The notes under the pieces are model-generated. The model did not search any database. It was not told where the DNA came from and saw nothing but the letters and a program-made list of their open reading frames with translations. A stretch of 64,000 nucleotides of DNA from Herbidospora solisilvae. GTDB taxonomy: Bacteria; Actinomycetota; Actinomycetes; Streptosporangiales; Streptosporangiaceae. Location: assembly GCF_009901565.1 (NCBI RefSeq), contig NZ_WXEW01000008.1, positions 1 through 64,000 on the forward strand, written 5' to 3'. A program made the translations under genes and the position numbers. The number at the start of each line of letters is the position of its first letter. Position 1 is the first letter of the stretch. Positions 45,711 to 54,741 of the stretch are shown here, piece by piece.

Positions 45711-46778
45711 ATGAAGGCCCTGGTTCTTGCGGGGGGCTCGGGCACCCGCCTGCGTCCCATCACGCACACGTCGGCCAAGCAGCTCGTACCGGTGGCGAAC
45801 AAACCGGTGCTCTTCTACGGCCTGGAGGCCATCGCCGACGCGGGCGTCGGCGACGTCGGCATCGTCGTGGGCGACACCCACGCCGAGATCGAGGCGGCGG
45901 TCGGCGACGGCTCACGCTTCGGGCTGAACGTCACCTACCTGCGGCAGGAGGCGCCGCTCGGGCTCGCGCACGCGGTGAAGATCGCGCGCGACTTCCTGGG
46001 CGGCGACGACTTCGTCATGTACCTGGGCGACAACTTCATCGTCGGCGGCATCCGCTCGCTGGTCGCCCGGTTCGAACACGACCGCCCGGCCGCGCAGATC
46101 ATGCTCACGCAGGTCCCCGACCCGACGCAGTTCGGCGTGGCCGAACTCGACCCCCAGGGCCGGGTGGTGGCGCTCGAAGAGAAGCCGCGGCAGCCCAAGA
46201 GCGACCTGGCGCTGGTCGGCGTCTACCTGTTCACCGCCGCCGTGCACGAGGCGGTGGCCGAGCTCAAGCCGTCGGCGCGCGGCGAACTGGAGATCACCGA
46301 CGCGATCCAGTGGCTCATCGACGACGGCCGCCGCGTCGAGTCGACGGTCATCTCCGGCTACTGGAAGGACACCGGCAACGTCGCCGACATGCTGGAGGTC
46401 AACCGCCTCGTCCTGGAATCCCTCACCCCGGCGGTACGGGGTGAGGTCGACGCCGCCTCCGAGCTCATCGGGCGCGTGGTCGTCGAGGAGGGCGCGGTCG
46501 TGACCGGGTCGCGCATCGTCGGGCCGGTCGTCGTCGGGCCGGGCGCGCTCGTGCGCGACTCCTATGTCGGGCCGTTCACCTCGGTGGCGGCCGGTTGCGT
46601 CATCGCCGACAGCGAGATCGAATATTCGATCCTGCTGGCGCGTTCGTCCATCACCGGGGTGCGCCGGGTCGAGGCGTCGCTGATCGGCCACGACGTCGAG
46701 GTCACTCCGGCTCCCAACACGCCCCGGGCCCACCGGCTGGTGCTCGGCGACCACAGTAAGGTGCAGATCTCCGCATGA
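45711..46778 (+). CDS. rfbA: Glucose-1-phosphate thymidylyltransferase, long (StrD-like) form
   Basis: 355 aa. Nucleotidyltransferase signature LVLAGGSGTRLRPIT (residues 4-18), YLGDNF, VALEEKPRQPKSDLALVGVYLF and TGNVADML. A left-handed beta-helix tail (~270-330, IGRVVVEEGAVVTGSRIVGPVVVGPGALV) marks the long form typical of actinomycete deoxysugar clusters, rather than the ~290 aa E. coli RmlA. Makes dTDP-glucose for rhamnose. Stop overlaps the rfbB start (ATGA). Confidence 0.93.
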   Translation: MKALVLAGGSGTRLRPITHTSAKQLVPVANKPVLFYGLEAIADAGVGDVGIVVGDTHAEIEAAVGDGSRFGLNVTYLRQEAPLGLAHAVKIARDFLGGDDFVMYLGDNFIVGGIRSLVARFEHDRPAAQIMLTQVPDPTQFGVAELDPQGRVVALEEKPRQPKSDLALVGVYLFTAAVHEAVAELKPSARGELEITDAIQWLIDDGRRVESTVISGYWKDTGNVADMLEVNRLVLESLTPAVRGEVDAASELIGRVVVEEGAVVTGSRIVGPVVVGPGALVRDSYVGPFTSVAAGCVIADSEIEYSILLARSSITGVRRVEASLIGHDVEVTPAPNTPRAHRLVLGDHSKVQISA

Positions 46779-47716
46779 CACGTGTCCTGGTCACCGGCGG
46801 CGCCGGGTTCATCGGCTCCCATTTCGTGCGCACGCTGCCCGACGCGAAGATCACCGTCCTCGACAAGCTGACCTACGCCGGCAACCGCGCCAATATCGAG
46901 GGCGTCGACCACGACTTCGTCCACGGCGACATCTGCGACCCCGATCTGCTGGCGGAGGTCGTGCCGGGCCACGACCTGGTGGTGAACTTCGCCGCCGAGA
47001 GCCACGTCGACCGGTCGATCGACGGCGCGGCCGACTTCGTGCGCACCAACGTGCTGGGCGCCCAGACCCTCATGCAGGCCTGCCTCGACGCCGGGGTGCC
47101 GAAGGTCGTGCAGGTCTCCACCGACGAGGTCTACGGCACGATCGAGTCCGGCTCCTGGGACGAGAGCGCCGCGGTGAACCCGCGCTCGCCCTACTCGGCG
47201 GCCAAGGCCGGCGGCGACATGATCGCGCGGGCCTACGCGGTCACCCACGGCCTCAACGTCTCGATCACCCGCTGCGGCAACAACTACGGCCCCTACCAGT
47301 ACCCCGAGAAGGTCATCCCGCTGTTCGTGACCAACCTGCTCGAAGGCCGGCGGGTCCCGCTCTACGGCGACGGCGGCAACATCCGTGACTGGGTGCACGT
47401 CGACGACCACTGCCAGGGCATCCGGCTGGTGGCCGAACGCGGGGAGCCGGGCGAGGTCTACCACATCGCCGGCACGGCCGAGATGTCCAACCGCGAGCTC
47501 ACCGGCCACCTGCTCGCCGCGTGCGGCGCGACCTGGGACAGCGTCGACTTCGTCGACGACCGCAAGGGCCACGACCGCCGCTACAGCCTCGACGACTCGC
47601 GGTTGAGAGCCCTCGGTTACGCCCCCCGCTGGACCTTCGACGAAGGCCTGGCCGAGACGGTCGCCTGGTACCGCGACAACGCGACCTGGTGGAAGCCGCT
47701 GCGGGGCTGGGCGTGA
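46775..47716 (+). CDS. rfbB: dTDP-glucose 4,6-dehydratase
   Basis: 313 aa extended SDR. NAD loop VLVTGGAGFIGSH (4-16), VNFAAESHVDRS, catalytic T116, D117 and E118 in STDEVYG, Y140 and K144 in SPYSAAKAG, then RCGNNYGPYQYPEK and the substrate loop. Converts dTDP-glucose to dTDP-4-keto-6-deoxyglucose. Shares 4-nt overlaps with both neighbours (ATGA upstream, GTGA downstream). Confidence 0.95.
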   Translation: MTRVLVTGGAGFIGSHFVRTLPDAKITVLDKLTYAGNRANIEGVDHDFVHGDICDPDLLAEVVPGHDLVVNFAAESHVDRSIDGAADFVRTNVLGAQTLMQACLDAGVPKVVQVSTDEVYGTIESGSWDESAAVNPRSPYSAAKAGGDMIARAYAVTHGLNVSITRCGNNYGPYQYPEKVIPLFVTNLLEGRRVPLYGDGGNIRDWVHVDDHCQGIRLVAERGEPGEVYHIAGTAEMSNRELTGHLLAACGATWDSVDFVDDRKGHDRRYSLDDSRLRALGYAPRWTFDEGLAETVAWYRDNATWWKPLRGWA

Positions 47717-48525
47717 CCCGCTGGCTCGTCACCGGCGGCGGGGGCATGCTCGCCTCCGATCTGGTACGCGTCCTCGACGGCGCGGAGGTCCGTGCCCCCA
47801 CCCGGGCCGAACTCGACATCACCGACGCCGCCGCCCTCTCGGAGGCCGTGGACTGGGCCGACGTGGTCGTTAACTGCGCGGCCTGGACCGCGGTCGACGA
47901 CGCGGAGACCAACGAGGAGGCGGCCCTCCGGGTCAACGCGCCGCACGCGCTCGCCGAGAGGGCGGGCCGCAAGCTCGTCCACCTCTCCACCGACTACGTC
48001 TTCTCCGGCGAGCGCGCCGAGCCCTGGCCGGAAGACGCCCCGACCGGCCCGATCAACGCCTACGGCCGCACCAAGCTGGCCGGGGAGCAGGTGGTCCTCG
48101 CCCACCACGGGACGGTCGTCAGAACCGCCTGGTTGTACGGCGCCCACGGCCCCAGCTTCGTGCGCACGATGGCCCGCCTCGAACGGTCCCACGAGGTCGT
48201 CACCGTCGTCGACGACCAGCACGGCCAGCCCACCTGGACCAACGACCTGGCCCGCCGGATCGTCGACCTGGTCGGCTCGGGCGCCCACGGCGTCTTCCAC
48301 GGCACCAACTCCGGCGCCACCACCTGGCACGGCCTGGCCCAGGAGGTCTTCCGCCTGCTGGGCGCCAATCCGGCGCGGGTGCGGCCGGTCGCCTCGGACG
48401 CCTTCCCCCGCCCGGCGCCCCGGCCGAAGAACAGCGTGCTGGCCCACGGCGCGTGGGCGTCGGCGGGCCTCAAGCCGATGCGCGACTGGCGAGAGGCCCT
48501 GCACGAGGCCTGGCCCGAGCTCTAG
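47713..48525 (+). CDS. rfbD: dTDP-4-dehydrorhamnose reductase
   Basis: 270 aa SDR from GTG 47713, overlapping the rfbB stop. GxxGxL-type loop VTGGGGMLASDLV, VVNCAAWTAVDDAE, STDYVFSG, the active-site Y-x3-K in INAYGRTKLAGE, and DQHGQPTWTNDLA. Makes dTDP-L-rhamnose in the last step. No RmlC epimerase gene is visible in the window. The last 4 nt overlap the convergent FkbM gene. Confidence 0.93.
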   Translation: MTRWLVTGGGGMLASDLVRVLDGAEVRAPTRAELDITDAAALSEAVDWADVVVNCAAWTAVDDAETNEEAALRVNAPHALAERAGRKLVHLSTDYVFSGERAEPWPEDAPTGPINAYGRTKLAGEQVVLAHHGTVVRTAWLYGAHGPSFVRTMARLERSHEVVTVVDDQHGQPTWTNDLARRIVDLVGSGAHGVFHGTNSGATTWHGLAQEVFRLLGANPARVRPVASDAFPRPAPRPKNSVLAHGAWASAGLKPMRDWREALHEAWPEL

Positions 48526-49487
48526 AGGGCGCCGGCCTTCTCGGCCGGTACGACGATCACGTCCCGGGAGCCGTAGCGCGGCAGCGGCTCCTCGGAGGCC
48601 AGTTCGGCGTCGGTGATGACGTGCAGCGCGTCGTGGCCGATGGCGCGGATCTCGTAGTCCTCCGCGCGCAGGTCGCGCAGCACCTGGCGGAGCGCGGGAA
48701 CGTTCCTGAGCACCTCGACGACGATCGTGGGCCGGGAGGCCAGCAACTGCGGCCAGACCGCGCGCAGCACGCCGGCCTCGTAGCCCTCGATGTCGAGCTT
48801 GATGAGGTCGACGCCCTCGACCAGGTCCGACATCCTCACCGTCTGGACGGTGATCGTCCGGGAGGCCGGGCGGTTGCTGATGCCCTCGCCGCCCTCCGAC
48901 AGGTAGGCCCCGGTGGGGGCGACGTAGCTCTCCTGGTCGGGCAGCGACAACTCCAGCGTGGCGGGGGCGTCGTCGGGCACCACGGCGGCCTGGATCACCT
49001 TCACGTTGGCGAGCCCGTTGAGGTCGGCGTTGCGCGACACGATCGCCGCCGCCTCGGGGTTGGCCTCCACCGCGACGTACGGGGTGGTCCCGGCCGCCTC
49101 GGCGCCCTGGACGGTGTAGTAGCCGATGTTGGCGCCCAGTTCCAGGATGGAGGTCGCCTTGGCGCACAGGTCGCGCCAGCAGGCCGTCTCCATGCCCTCG
49201 TAGCCGCGCTCGCCGTACCAGAACAGGATGCGCACCAGCCGCGACTCGACGGCGGCCAGCCGGATGCGGGGGTTGTCCGGCAGGGCGAAGTCGGTGACGA
49301 AGCCCAGCGGGCGGTGCCGCAGCACCTTCACCACCTGTCCGAGCAGGGTGCGTGAGACCCCGGAGGAGGAGTGGAATCCCGAGCGGGTCTTCATCGTCAC
49401 TCCGGGCGGCACCACGACGAGGGCGCGGGAGAGCAGTTCCCGGGCCCGCATCCGGGCGCGTAATACGGGTGAGAGCTTTTCGGCCAT
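48522..49487 (-). CDS. FkbM family SAM-dependent methyltransferase
   Basis: 321 aa. SAM motif I ILELGANIGYYTVQGAEAAG, then YVAVEANPEAAAIVSRN, VKVIQAAVV and LIKLDIEGYEAGVLRAV, the FkbM signature. It likely O-methylates a sugar of the exopolysaccharide. Single-gene transcript, convergent with rfbD and followed upstream by the divergent end of the secreted propeller gene. Confidence 0.9.
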   Translation of the reverse strand: MAEKLSPVLRARMRARELLSRALVVVPPGVTMKTRSGFHSSSGVSRTLLGQVVKVLRHRPLGFVTDFALPDNPRIRLAAVESRLVRILFWYGERGYEGMETACWRDLCAKATSILELGANIGYYTVQGAEAAGTTPYVAVEANPEAAAIVSRNADLNGLANVKVIQAAVVPDDAPATLELSLPDQESYVAPTGAYLSEGGEGISNRPASRTITVQTVRMSDLVEGVDLIKLDIEGYEAGVLRAVWPQLLASRPTIVVEVLRNVPALRQVLRDLRAEDYEIRAIGHDALHVITDAELASEEPLPRYGSRDVIVVPAEKAGAL

Positions 49488-49577
49488 GGACTTCTCTCGA
49501 ATCGGGGCAAAAGGTGTCGACCCACAATAAGGGTGACCATGGTCACTTTTGGGGGCCCAATTCGATCAGAAGAACTC

Positions 49578-49606
49578 GGACCCGCCCCTCCCTCCAGGGC
49601 GGGTCC
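49578..49606 (-). terminator. Terminator of the 49616-55860 minus-strand run
   Basis: Perfect 10-bp stem GGACCCGCCC / GGGCGGGTCC with a 9-nt loop, just after the stop of the propeller gene (minus direction), followed by GAGTTCTTCT on that strand. Confidence 0.75.
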
Positions 49607-49615
49607 GCCCCGTCG

Positions 49616-51238
49616 TCAGCGCGCCCGCAGGCGCAGGTCGAAACTGATGTCGCTGGAGTCGGGCCGGTCCTGGTGGATCTCCACGGTGATCGTGTTCTGG
49701 CCTTGCTGAAGCTGGCCGGGCGACAACGACACGTCGGTCCACTGCGACTCGGCCGTGCCCGAGACGGTGGACAGCGCCCGGGTGGCGGAGGTGACCGTGC
49801 CGGTCGGCAGGTTGTCGCGCCAGATCTCGTTCCCGTTGAGGTAGACGACCGCGCCGTCGTCGCGGATCACGCTCATGGTGACCTGGCTGAACGCGGCGGC
49901 GACGCCGAAGGTCGTGCGGAAGTAGTAGGTGATCCGGCCCGGCGCGACCTGCTGCCGCTCGTCGCCGTCGCCGAACCCGAACTGGGCCAGGCCCTGCGGC
50001 CAGCCGGAGTCGTCGAACCCGGCCGCCCGCCAGGCCGTGCCCTGGTCGCTGCCGTCGTCGAGGTAGCGCCACGAGGAACCCGCCGGCACCAGCGTCACGT
50101 CGCCCGACGGCGGGATGAGCGGGAACTCCGTGTAGTTGGGCCGGGAGACCCCGTTGAGCTGGCTGTAGCCGCCGCCCGCGCGCAGCGCGTCGGGTCCGGC
50201 GTGCAACGCGAACACCTGGCCGTTGGCCGTGGGCGCGAAGTCGGTGTCGACCGCGCCGGTCCCGGCGTCGACGGCTGCGAAGTCACACCGCTGGAAGCCG
50301 GCGAAGTCGGGGCAGAAGTGGCCGGCGGCGTACACGTAGGAGCCGCGCACCGCGACCGATTCCACGTCTCCGTCGGCGGTGCGCTCCCAGCGGCGCGACC
50401 CGTTGCTCAGGCGGTAGGCGGCCAGCCGTCCGCCGACTCCGGCGATGGCGGCGTAGACGCTGTCGGTGTCGGCGGCCAGATCGAGCACCCAGCACTGGTT
50501 GCTCGGCAGGTCGCAACTCGGGGGCGGGGCCCAGCCGGTGACCGTGCCGTTGAGGCCGACCGACCCGAGGAACAGCCGCGTCGCGCCGCCGAGAGTGCGG
50601 AACTGCCCGCCGACGATCACGCTCCCGCCGTCGGGCGCCGCCGCCATGGCCATGATCGTGTTGTTGGCTCCCGGGTTCCAGGAGCGCAGCGCGCCGCTGC
50701 CCAGGTCGACGGCCGCCAGCCGGGTCCGGTTCTGCCCGGCGACCTGCGTGAACGCTCCCCCTGCGTAGAGGGTGTCGCCGATCACGGCCAGCCCGCGCAC
50801 CGTGCTGTTCGCGGCGGGTGTCCAGCCGCCGACGACGTTGCCGGTGGCCAGGTCGATCGCCGCGAGCCGGGTGCGGCCCTGCCCGGCCACGGTGGTGAAG
50901 TCGCCGCCGAGGAACACCCGGCCGTTCGCGACCGCGAGAACGTGCACCGCGCCGTTCACCGCGGGCGACCAGGTGCGGATCAGGTCGCCGCCGGCGGCGT
51001 CGAGCAGAGCGACACGCTGACGGCCGACGGTCTCGCCGGTCGTGGAGTGACGCAGGCTGGTGAACTCACCCGCGATCACCACCCGGTCGCCCGTATGGGC
51101 GATGGCCAGGACCCGGCCGTTCGGCAGCCAGCCGGCGCGCGGCTGGGCCGAGTAGTCGGCCGCCCACGCCGGGGCCGCCAGCAGCCCGGTCAGCAGGAAC
51201 GTGAGGGATAACACGGCCAGGATCGTGCGTTTGCGCAT
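49616..51238 (-). CDS. Secreted delta-60-repeat/beta-propeller protein with C-terminal beta-sandwich
   Basis: 540 aa. Signal peptide ~1-26 (ending AWA-ADY). Repeated units of the type VFLGGDFTTVAGQGRTRLAAIDLATGNV, TLYAGGAFTQVAGQNRTRLAAVDL form a beta-propeller (~30-370). The C-terminal ~160 residues look like a galactose-binding-type jelly roll (GTAWRAAGFDDSGWPQGLAQFGFGDGDE, VYLNGNEIWRDNLPTG). It probably binds surface carbohydrate. Homologous in repeat type to the propellers at 60135 and 63534. Confidence 0.85.
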   Translation of the reverse strand: MRKRTILAVLSLTFLLTGLLAAPAWAADYSAQPRAGWLPNGRVLAIAHTGDRVVIAGEFTSLRHSTTGETVGRQRVALLDAAGGDLIRTWSPAVNGAVHVLAVANGRVFLGGDFTTVAGQGRTRLAAIDLATGNVVGGWTPAANSTVRGLAVIGDTLYAGGAFTQVAGQNRTRLAAVDLGSGALRSWNPGANNTIMAMAAAPDGGSVIVGGQFRTLGGATRLFLGSVGLNGTVTGWAPPPSCDLPSNQCWVLDLAADTDSVYAAIAGVGGRLAAYRLSNGSRRWERTADGDVESVAVRGSYVYAAGHFCPDFAGFQRCDFAAVDAGTGAVDTDFAPTANGQVFALHAGPDALRAGGGYSQLNGVSRPNYTEFPLIPPSGDVTLVPAGSSWRYLDDGSDQGTAWRAAGFDDSGWPQGLAQFGFGDGDERQQVAPGRITYYFRTTFGVAAAFSQVTMSVIRDDGAVVYLNGNEIWRDNLPTGTVTSATRALSTVSGTAESQWTDVSLSPGQLQQGQNTITVEIHQDRPDSSDISFDLRLRAR

Positions 51239-51257
51239 GGCCGGAGTATGAACCTGA

Positions 51258-52271
51258 TTACCGCCTCAGTCGACGGATGGCCGCACCTGCTCCGATCAGC
51301 ACCACGAGCCCGGCCACGCCGCCCAGCATGAACTGCGGCAACCGCGACGGCTCCTTGGCCCTGGCGGTCTGCTGGATCGCGTTCGGGTCGGGCTGCGGCC
51401 CGGGTTTGCGGATCGGGCCGGTCACCAGTTCCTTCGGCAGCGCCCACGCGAACACCGCGCTCTTCTCGCCCTCGCTGCCGACGAGCAGCGTCTTGCCGTC
51501 GGCGCTGAGCGCCATCGACTCGCCCTGCGGTTGCTTCGGCGCGTCGATCGTCTGCACCACGTGACCGGTCACGTCGGTGAAGATGCGGATCTTGTTGAGG
51601 CCGCGCAGGTACATGCGGCCGTCGTAGCCGATCAGGCCGTCGGAGATGACGTGGGGGACGGCCACCAGCCGTTCCAGCCGGTTGGCCACATCGGGCACCA
51701 GCGAGGCGGGCGCGCCGTAGACGGCGCCGCCGGTCGGGGTCTTGCTGACGAAGTAGAGGTTGCCGTTGGCCGGGTTGATCAGCACGGCCTCGGCGTCCTG
51801 CGGGCCGTCGGGGTAGACGATCGGATAGCGCTCGGCGGTCACCGTCGTGTCGGCCAGGACCTTCGGCTCCGGGAGGACGAACAGGGTCACCCCCGCCTGG
51901 CGGGTCTTGTCGTTGTCGCCGGTGTCGGCCAGGTAGATGAGGGCGTTGCCGCGCTGGTCGACGAAGCCGCCCATGGCCTCGGTGTCGACGGCCGCCGCGC
52001 CCTCGATGGTGACCGTCGCCACGGTCGAGCCGTCGGGGCCGATGGCGTAGAGGGTGGCCGGTCCGGCGCCGTCGTTGTGGGTCCAGACGACGCCGGGGTG
52101 GAGCGGGGAGGCGTACAGGCCGCTAGATTCGGTGATCTTCGGGTTGTCGATGACCCGGTCCTGCTTCCAGGCGGCCTTGAGCGGCGCCGGAGGGGCCGGC
52201 TCGGCGAACGCGGGCACCGCCGCCGTCAGGGCGAACGCCAGAACGGCGCTACTCAGCAGCGTGCGTCTCAT
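51258..52271 (-). CDS. Membrane-anchored secreted beta-propeller-like protein
   Basis: 337 aa from ATG 52271 (in-frame ATG 52283 adds four residues). Signal peptide ~1-24 (ending FAEP) and a C-terminal membrane helix ~310-330 (FMLGGVAGLVVLIGAGAA) with a basic tail RRLRR, so the body is outside the cell and tethered. Repeats such as TEAMGGFVDQRGNALIYLADTGDNDKTRQAGVTLFVLPEP and ADGKTLLVGSEGEKSAVFAW suggest a propeller. Function in exopolysaccharide assembly is inference. Its start overlaps the flippase stop. Confidence 0.75.
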   Translation of the reverse strand: MRRTLLSSAVLAFALTAAVPAFAEPAPPAPLKAAWKQDRVIDNPKITESSGLYASPLHPGVVWTHNDGAGPATLYAIGPDGSTVATVTIEGAAAVDTEAMGGFVDQRGNALIYLADTGDNDKTRQAGVTLFVLPEPKVLADTTVTAERYPIVYPDGPQDAEAVLINPANGNLYFVSKTPTGGAVYGAPASLVPDVANRLERLVAVPHVISDGLIGYDGRMYLRGLNKIRIFTDVTGHVVQTIDAPKQPQGESMALSADGKTLLVGSEGEKSAVFAWALPKELVTGPIRKPGPQPDPNAIQQTARAKEPSRLPQFMLGGVAGLVVLIGAGAAIRRLRR

Positions 52272-53517
52272 GGGGGATCTCATTCCGTGACGGGACGGGG
52301 GCCGTGCGGCGAAGGTGCCACCATAGGAGGAATCCCGAGGCCAGGCCGCCGAAACCGATGCAGTAGGGCGCCAGGTGGGCCAGCTCGGGCGCGACCGCGA
52401 GCACGACCAGCATGGCCGCCAGGCCGATGGCGGTCTCGGCCGCCCTGACCATGAACACCAGGCGGGACAGGGTGTAGGCGGCCGCCATCATCGACAGCGG
52501 CAGAGTGGCCGAGAAGCTGACCGTGTAGGCCACCCAGCCGCCCACGGTCACCGCGTCGAGGGTGAAGGCCCCGCCGGTGATGAGCGGGCCGACGTACCCG
52601 AGGACCGCGATGGCGGCGACCCCGCAGGCGAGCGTGCCGGCGATGAGCACCAGCGAGGCGGCCAGCGCGTTGCGCGGCCGGATCGGCACCCCCGCGTCAC
52701 GCCGCCGCACGAACGTCGGCAGCAGATAGGAGCCCGCGCCCTGGACGACCGTCAGCGCCGGCGACATCAGCAACCGCCCGGCCTCGACGGCGGCCAGCAC
52801 CGTACGCGACGCGAACGTGTCGATCGCCACCCGCATGACCAGCAGCGCGACCGGCCGCAGCGACGCCTGCGCCGACCGCCACGCGGCGAAGGAGGTCACC
52901 TCGCCGAGCCCGGCCAGGCTCGGGCGCGGCAGCCGGTACTCCGCCGACGGCAGCAGCGCCAGCGTCATCCCCAGCGACACGAACTGCCCGGCGCACATCG
53001 CGCCCAGGATCCACGTCAGCGTGAACGGGGCGCCGGTCAGCCAGAGCCCGGCGAGGATCGCCAGCGTCACCCCGACGTAGACGACGTCGTTGAGCACCAG
53101 CCGGCCGAACTCCAGCCGCGCGTTGAGCAGCCGTCGCGCGCTCTCCTGCGGCAACCACAACACCGTGAGCAGCGCGAACGCCACGACACCCGGTGTGTCG
53201 GCCAGGTGGAGCGCCAGCGCGAACACCACGCCGACGACGGTCCCGGCGGCGGTCAGCCCGAGGATCGAGGCGCACAACGCGGCCCGCACGCGCGGATTGA
53301 AACGGTCCAACACGGTGAGCGAGTCGCCCACCCACGAGGAGAAGACGGTGGTGACCGCGACGAGCACGGCCATCATGATCGCGTAGGCGCCGAACGCCTC
53401 GGGCCCGAGGAACCGGACCGCGATCAGCTGTAAGACGACGCTGCCGCCCGCGGTGACGGCCTGCGAGGTGACGGAGCCGCCCGCCCGTGCGACGAGCCTG
53501 CGGAGGGAACCGGCCAT
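52249..53517 (-). CDS. Oligosaccharide flippase (Wzx/MATE-like, polysaccharide biosynthesis protein)
   Basis: 422 aa with about 12 membrane segments. Starts AGGSVTSQAVTAGGSVVLQLIAVRFLGPEAFGAYAIMMAV, the usual opening of the polysaccharide_synt family, and has the QESARRLLNARLEFGRLVLNDVV region. It moves lipid-linked repeat units across the membrane. Its ATG overlaps the Wzz-like stop by one base (TGATG), and the 3' end overlaps the next gene. Confidence 0.9.
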   Translation of the reverse strand: MAGSLRRLVARAGGSVTSQAVTAGGSVVLQLIAVRFLGPEAFGAYAIMMAVLVAVTTVFSSWVGDSLTVLDRFNPRVRAALCASILGLTAAGTVVGVVFALALHLADTPGVVAFALLTVLWLPQESARRLLNARLEFGRLVLNDVVYVGVTLAILAGLWLTGAPFTLTWILGAMCAGQFVSLGMTLALLPSAEYRLPRPSLAGLGEVTSFAAWRSAQASLRPVALLVMRVAIDTFASRTVLAAVEAGRLLMSPALTVVQGAGSYLLPTFVRRRDAGVPIRPRNALAASLVLIAGTLACGVAAIAVLGYVGPLITGGAFTLDAVTVGGWVAYTVSFSATLPLSMMAAAYTLSRLVFMVRAAETAIGLAAMLVVLAVAPELAHLAPYCIGFGGLASGFLLWWHLRRTAPVPSRNEIPHETHAAE

Positions 53518-54680
53518 CAGGAGGCGGCGCCGGTGTCGATCGTCACCACGGGCTCGGCGTCGTCGTCGGGCGGATCGGCGGGCGTCGTGGGCGCGGGTTT
53601 CCTGGACGCGGGCGTCTTGGCGGGCGTCTTGGCGGGCGCCTTGGTGGGCGGCGGTTCGGGCCAGCTCCGGATCGGCGGCGGCGCGGGCTTCTCCGCCGGC
53701 GCCTTCTCGATCGCGGGGGTCGCGGGCTCCGGCGTCTTGGCGGGCAGGCTGATGCGCTCGAAGGCGGCGGTCGGGCGGTCGTCGTATTCGGCCTTGACCG
53801 GGGCCGTGCCGTTGATCTCGGGCCGGGACGGCACCGGACGGCGCGACTGGGCGGGCTTGTGGCGCTGGCCGGTCGGGGTGGTGACCTCGCGGATCGTGCC
53901 GATCGGGTTGGTGGCGCGCAGGAACGCGATGACGATGGCCAGCAGCGCGCCGACCGCGAGGCCGATCGCGATGTTGGTCGGCACCTTGCTCGGCGTGATC
54001 TTCAGCGGGTTGGCCTGGTCGACGAATCGGACACCGCCGCCGAACTGGGCGAGGTCGATCGTCGCCTCCGACTCCTTCAGCTGAAGCTGCACCAGCGCCT
54101 CGGTGAGCGACGACTCGGTGGCGCTGCCGTCGGGGGCCCGCTTCAGGTCGTCTTGCACGCGGGTGCGGGTGGACCGCACGCTCTTGAGCAGCTTCTCCTG
54201 CTCACGCTGGGCGTCGGCCTCGGTGAGGATCTGGTAGGCCGCGACGACCGAGTTGGCCATCTGCGCGGCCAGTTTGTCGGTCTTGGCAGTCGCGGTGACC
54301 ACGACGATGCCGCCGGCGGTGCCGGGCGAGGCGGTGACGCTCTGCCGCAGGGTCTCCAGGTCGACGACGACCTTCTGCTCGTTCTCCAGTAGCTGCCGGG
54401 CCCGGTCGAGCACGCCCGCCGACTGGGCGAACGCGGCCCGCTGGGCGGTGTAGGCGATATAGCTGCTGTCGGAGGACACGCCCATGCGCAGGTAGGTGGT
54501 GCTGCGCGGGTCGACGACCGCGAAGCGGGCGGTCGCCTCGACGTTGCCGAAGACGAAGAACGTCGCCGCCCCCGCGGCGACCGCGGCGACGAGGATCAGG
54601 GCGAGCGACGACCACCGATAGCGCCACACGGCCTCAAGAAGACCGACCTCGGGGGTCTCGTCACGTTGGTCTGTGGCCAC
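53517..54680 (-). CDS. Wzz-like chain-length/polysaccharide co-polymerase with proline-rich cytosolic tail
   Basis: 387 aa. TM1 ~24-44 (SSLALILVAAVAAGAATFFVF), extracytoplasmic Wzz domain with helices (ARQLLENEQKVVVDLETLRQSV, ANSVVAAYQILTEADAQREQEKLLKSV), TM2 ~230-254, then a ~130-aa Pro/Ala/Lys-rich tail (KAPAKTPAKTPASRKP). It sets polymer length. Actinobacterial Wzz proteins with such a tail often couple to a tyrosine kinase domain; none is fused here. GTG start at 54680. Confidence 0.88.
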   Translation of the reverse strand: MATDQRDETPEVGLLEAVWRYRWSSLALILVAAVAAGAATFFVFGNVEATARFAVVDPRSTTYLRMGVSSDSSYIAYTAQRAAFAQSAGVLDRARQLLENEQKVVVDLETLRQSVTASPGTAGGIVVVTATAKTDKLAAQMANSVVAAYQILTEADAQREQEKLLKSVRSTRTRVQDDLKRAPDGSATESSLTEALVQLQLKESEATIDLAQFGGGVRFVDQANPLKITPSKVPTNIAIGLAVGALLAIVIAFLRATNPIGTIREVTTPTGQRHKPAQSRRPVPSRPEINGTAPVKAEYDDRPTAAFERISLPAKTPEPATPAIEKAPAEKPAPPPIRSWPEPPPTKAPAKTPAKTPASRKPAPTTPADPPDDDAEPVVTIDTGAAS

Positions 54681-54741
54681 GAATGCCTGTTCTCCCCGCT
54701 GTGCATTTCCTCTTCACGTAAAGAAGTGGTCGATTCACAGT

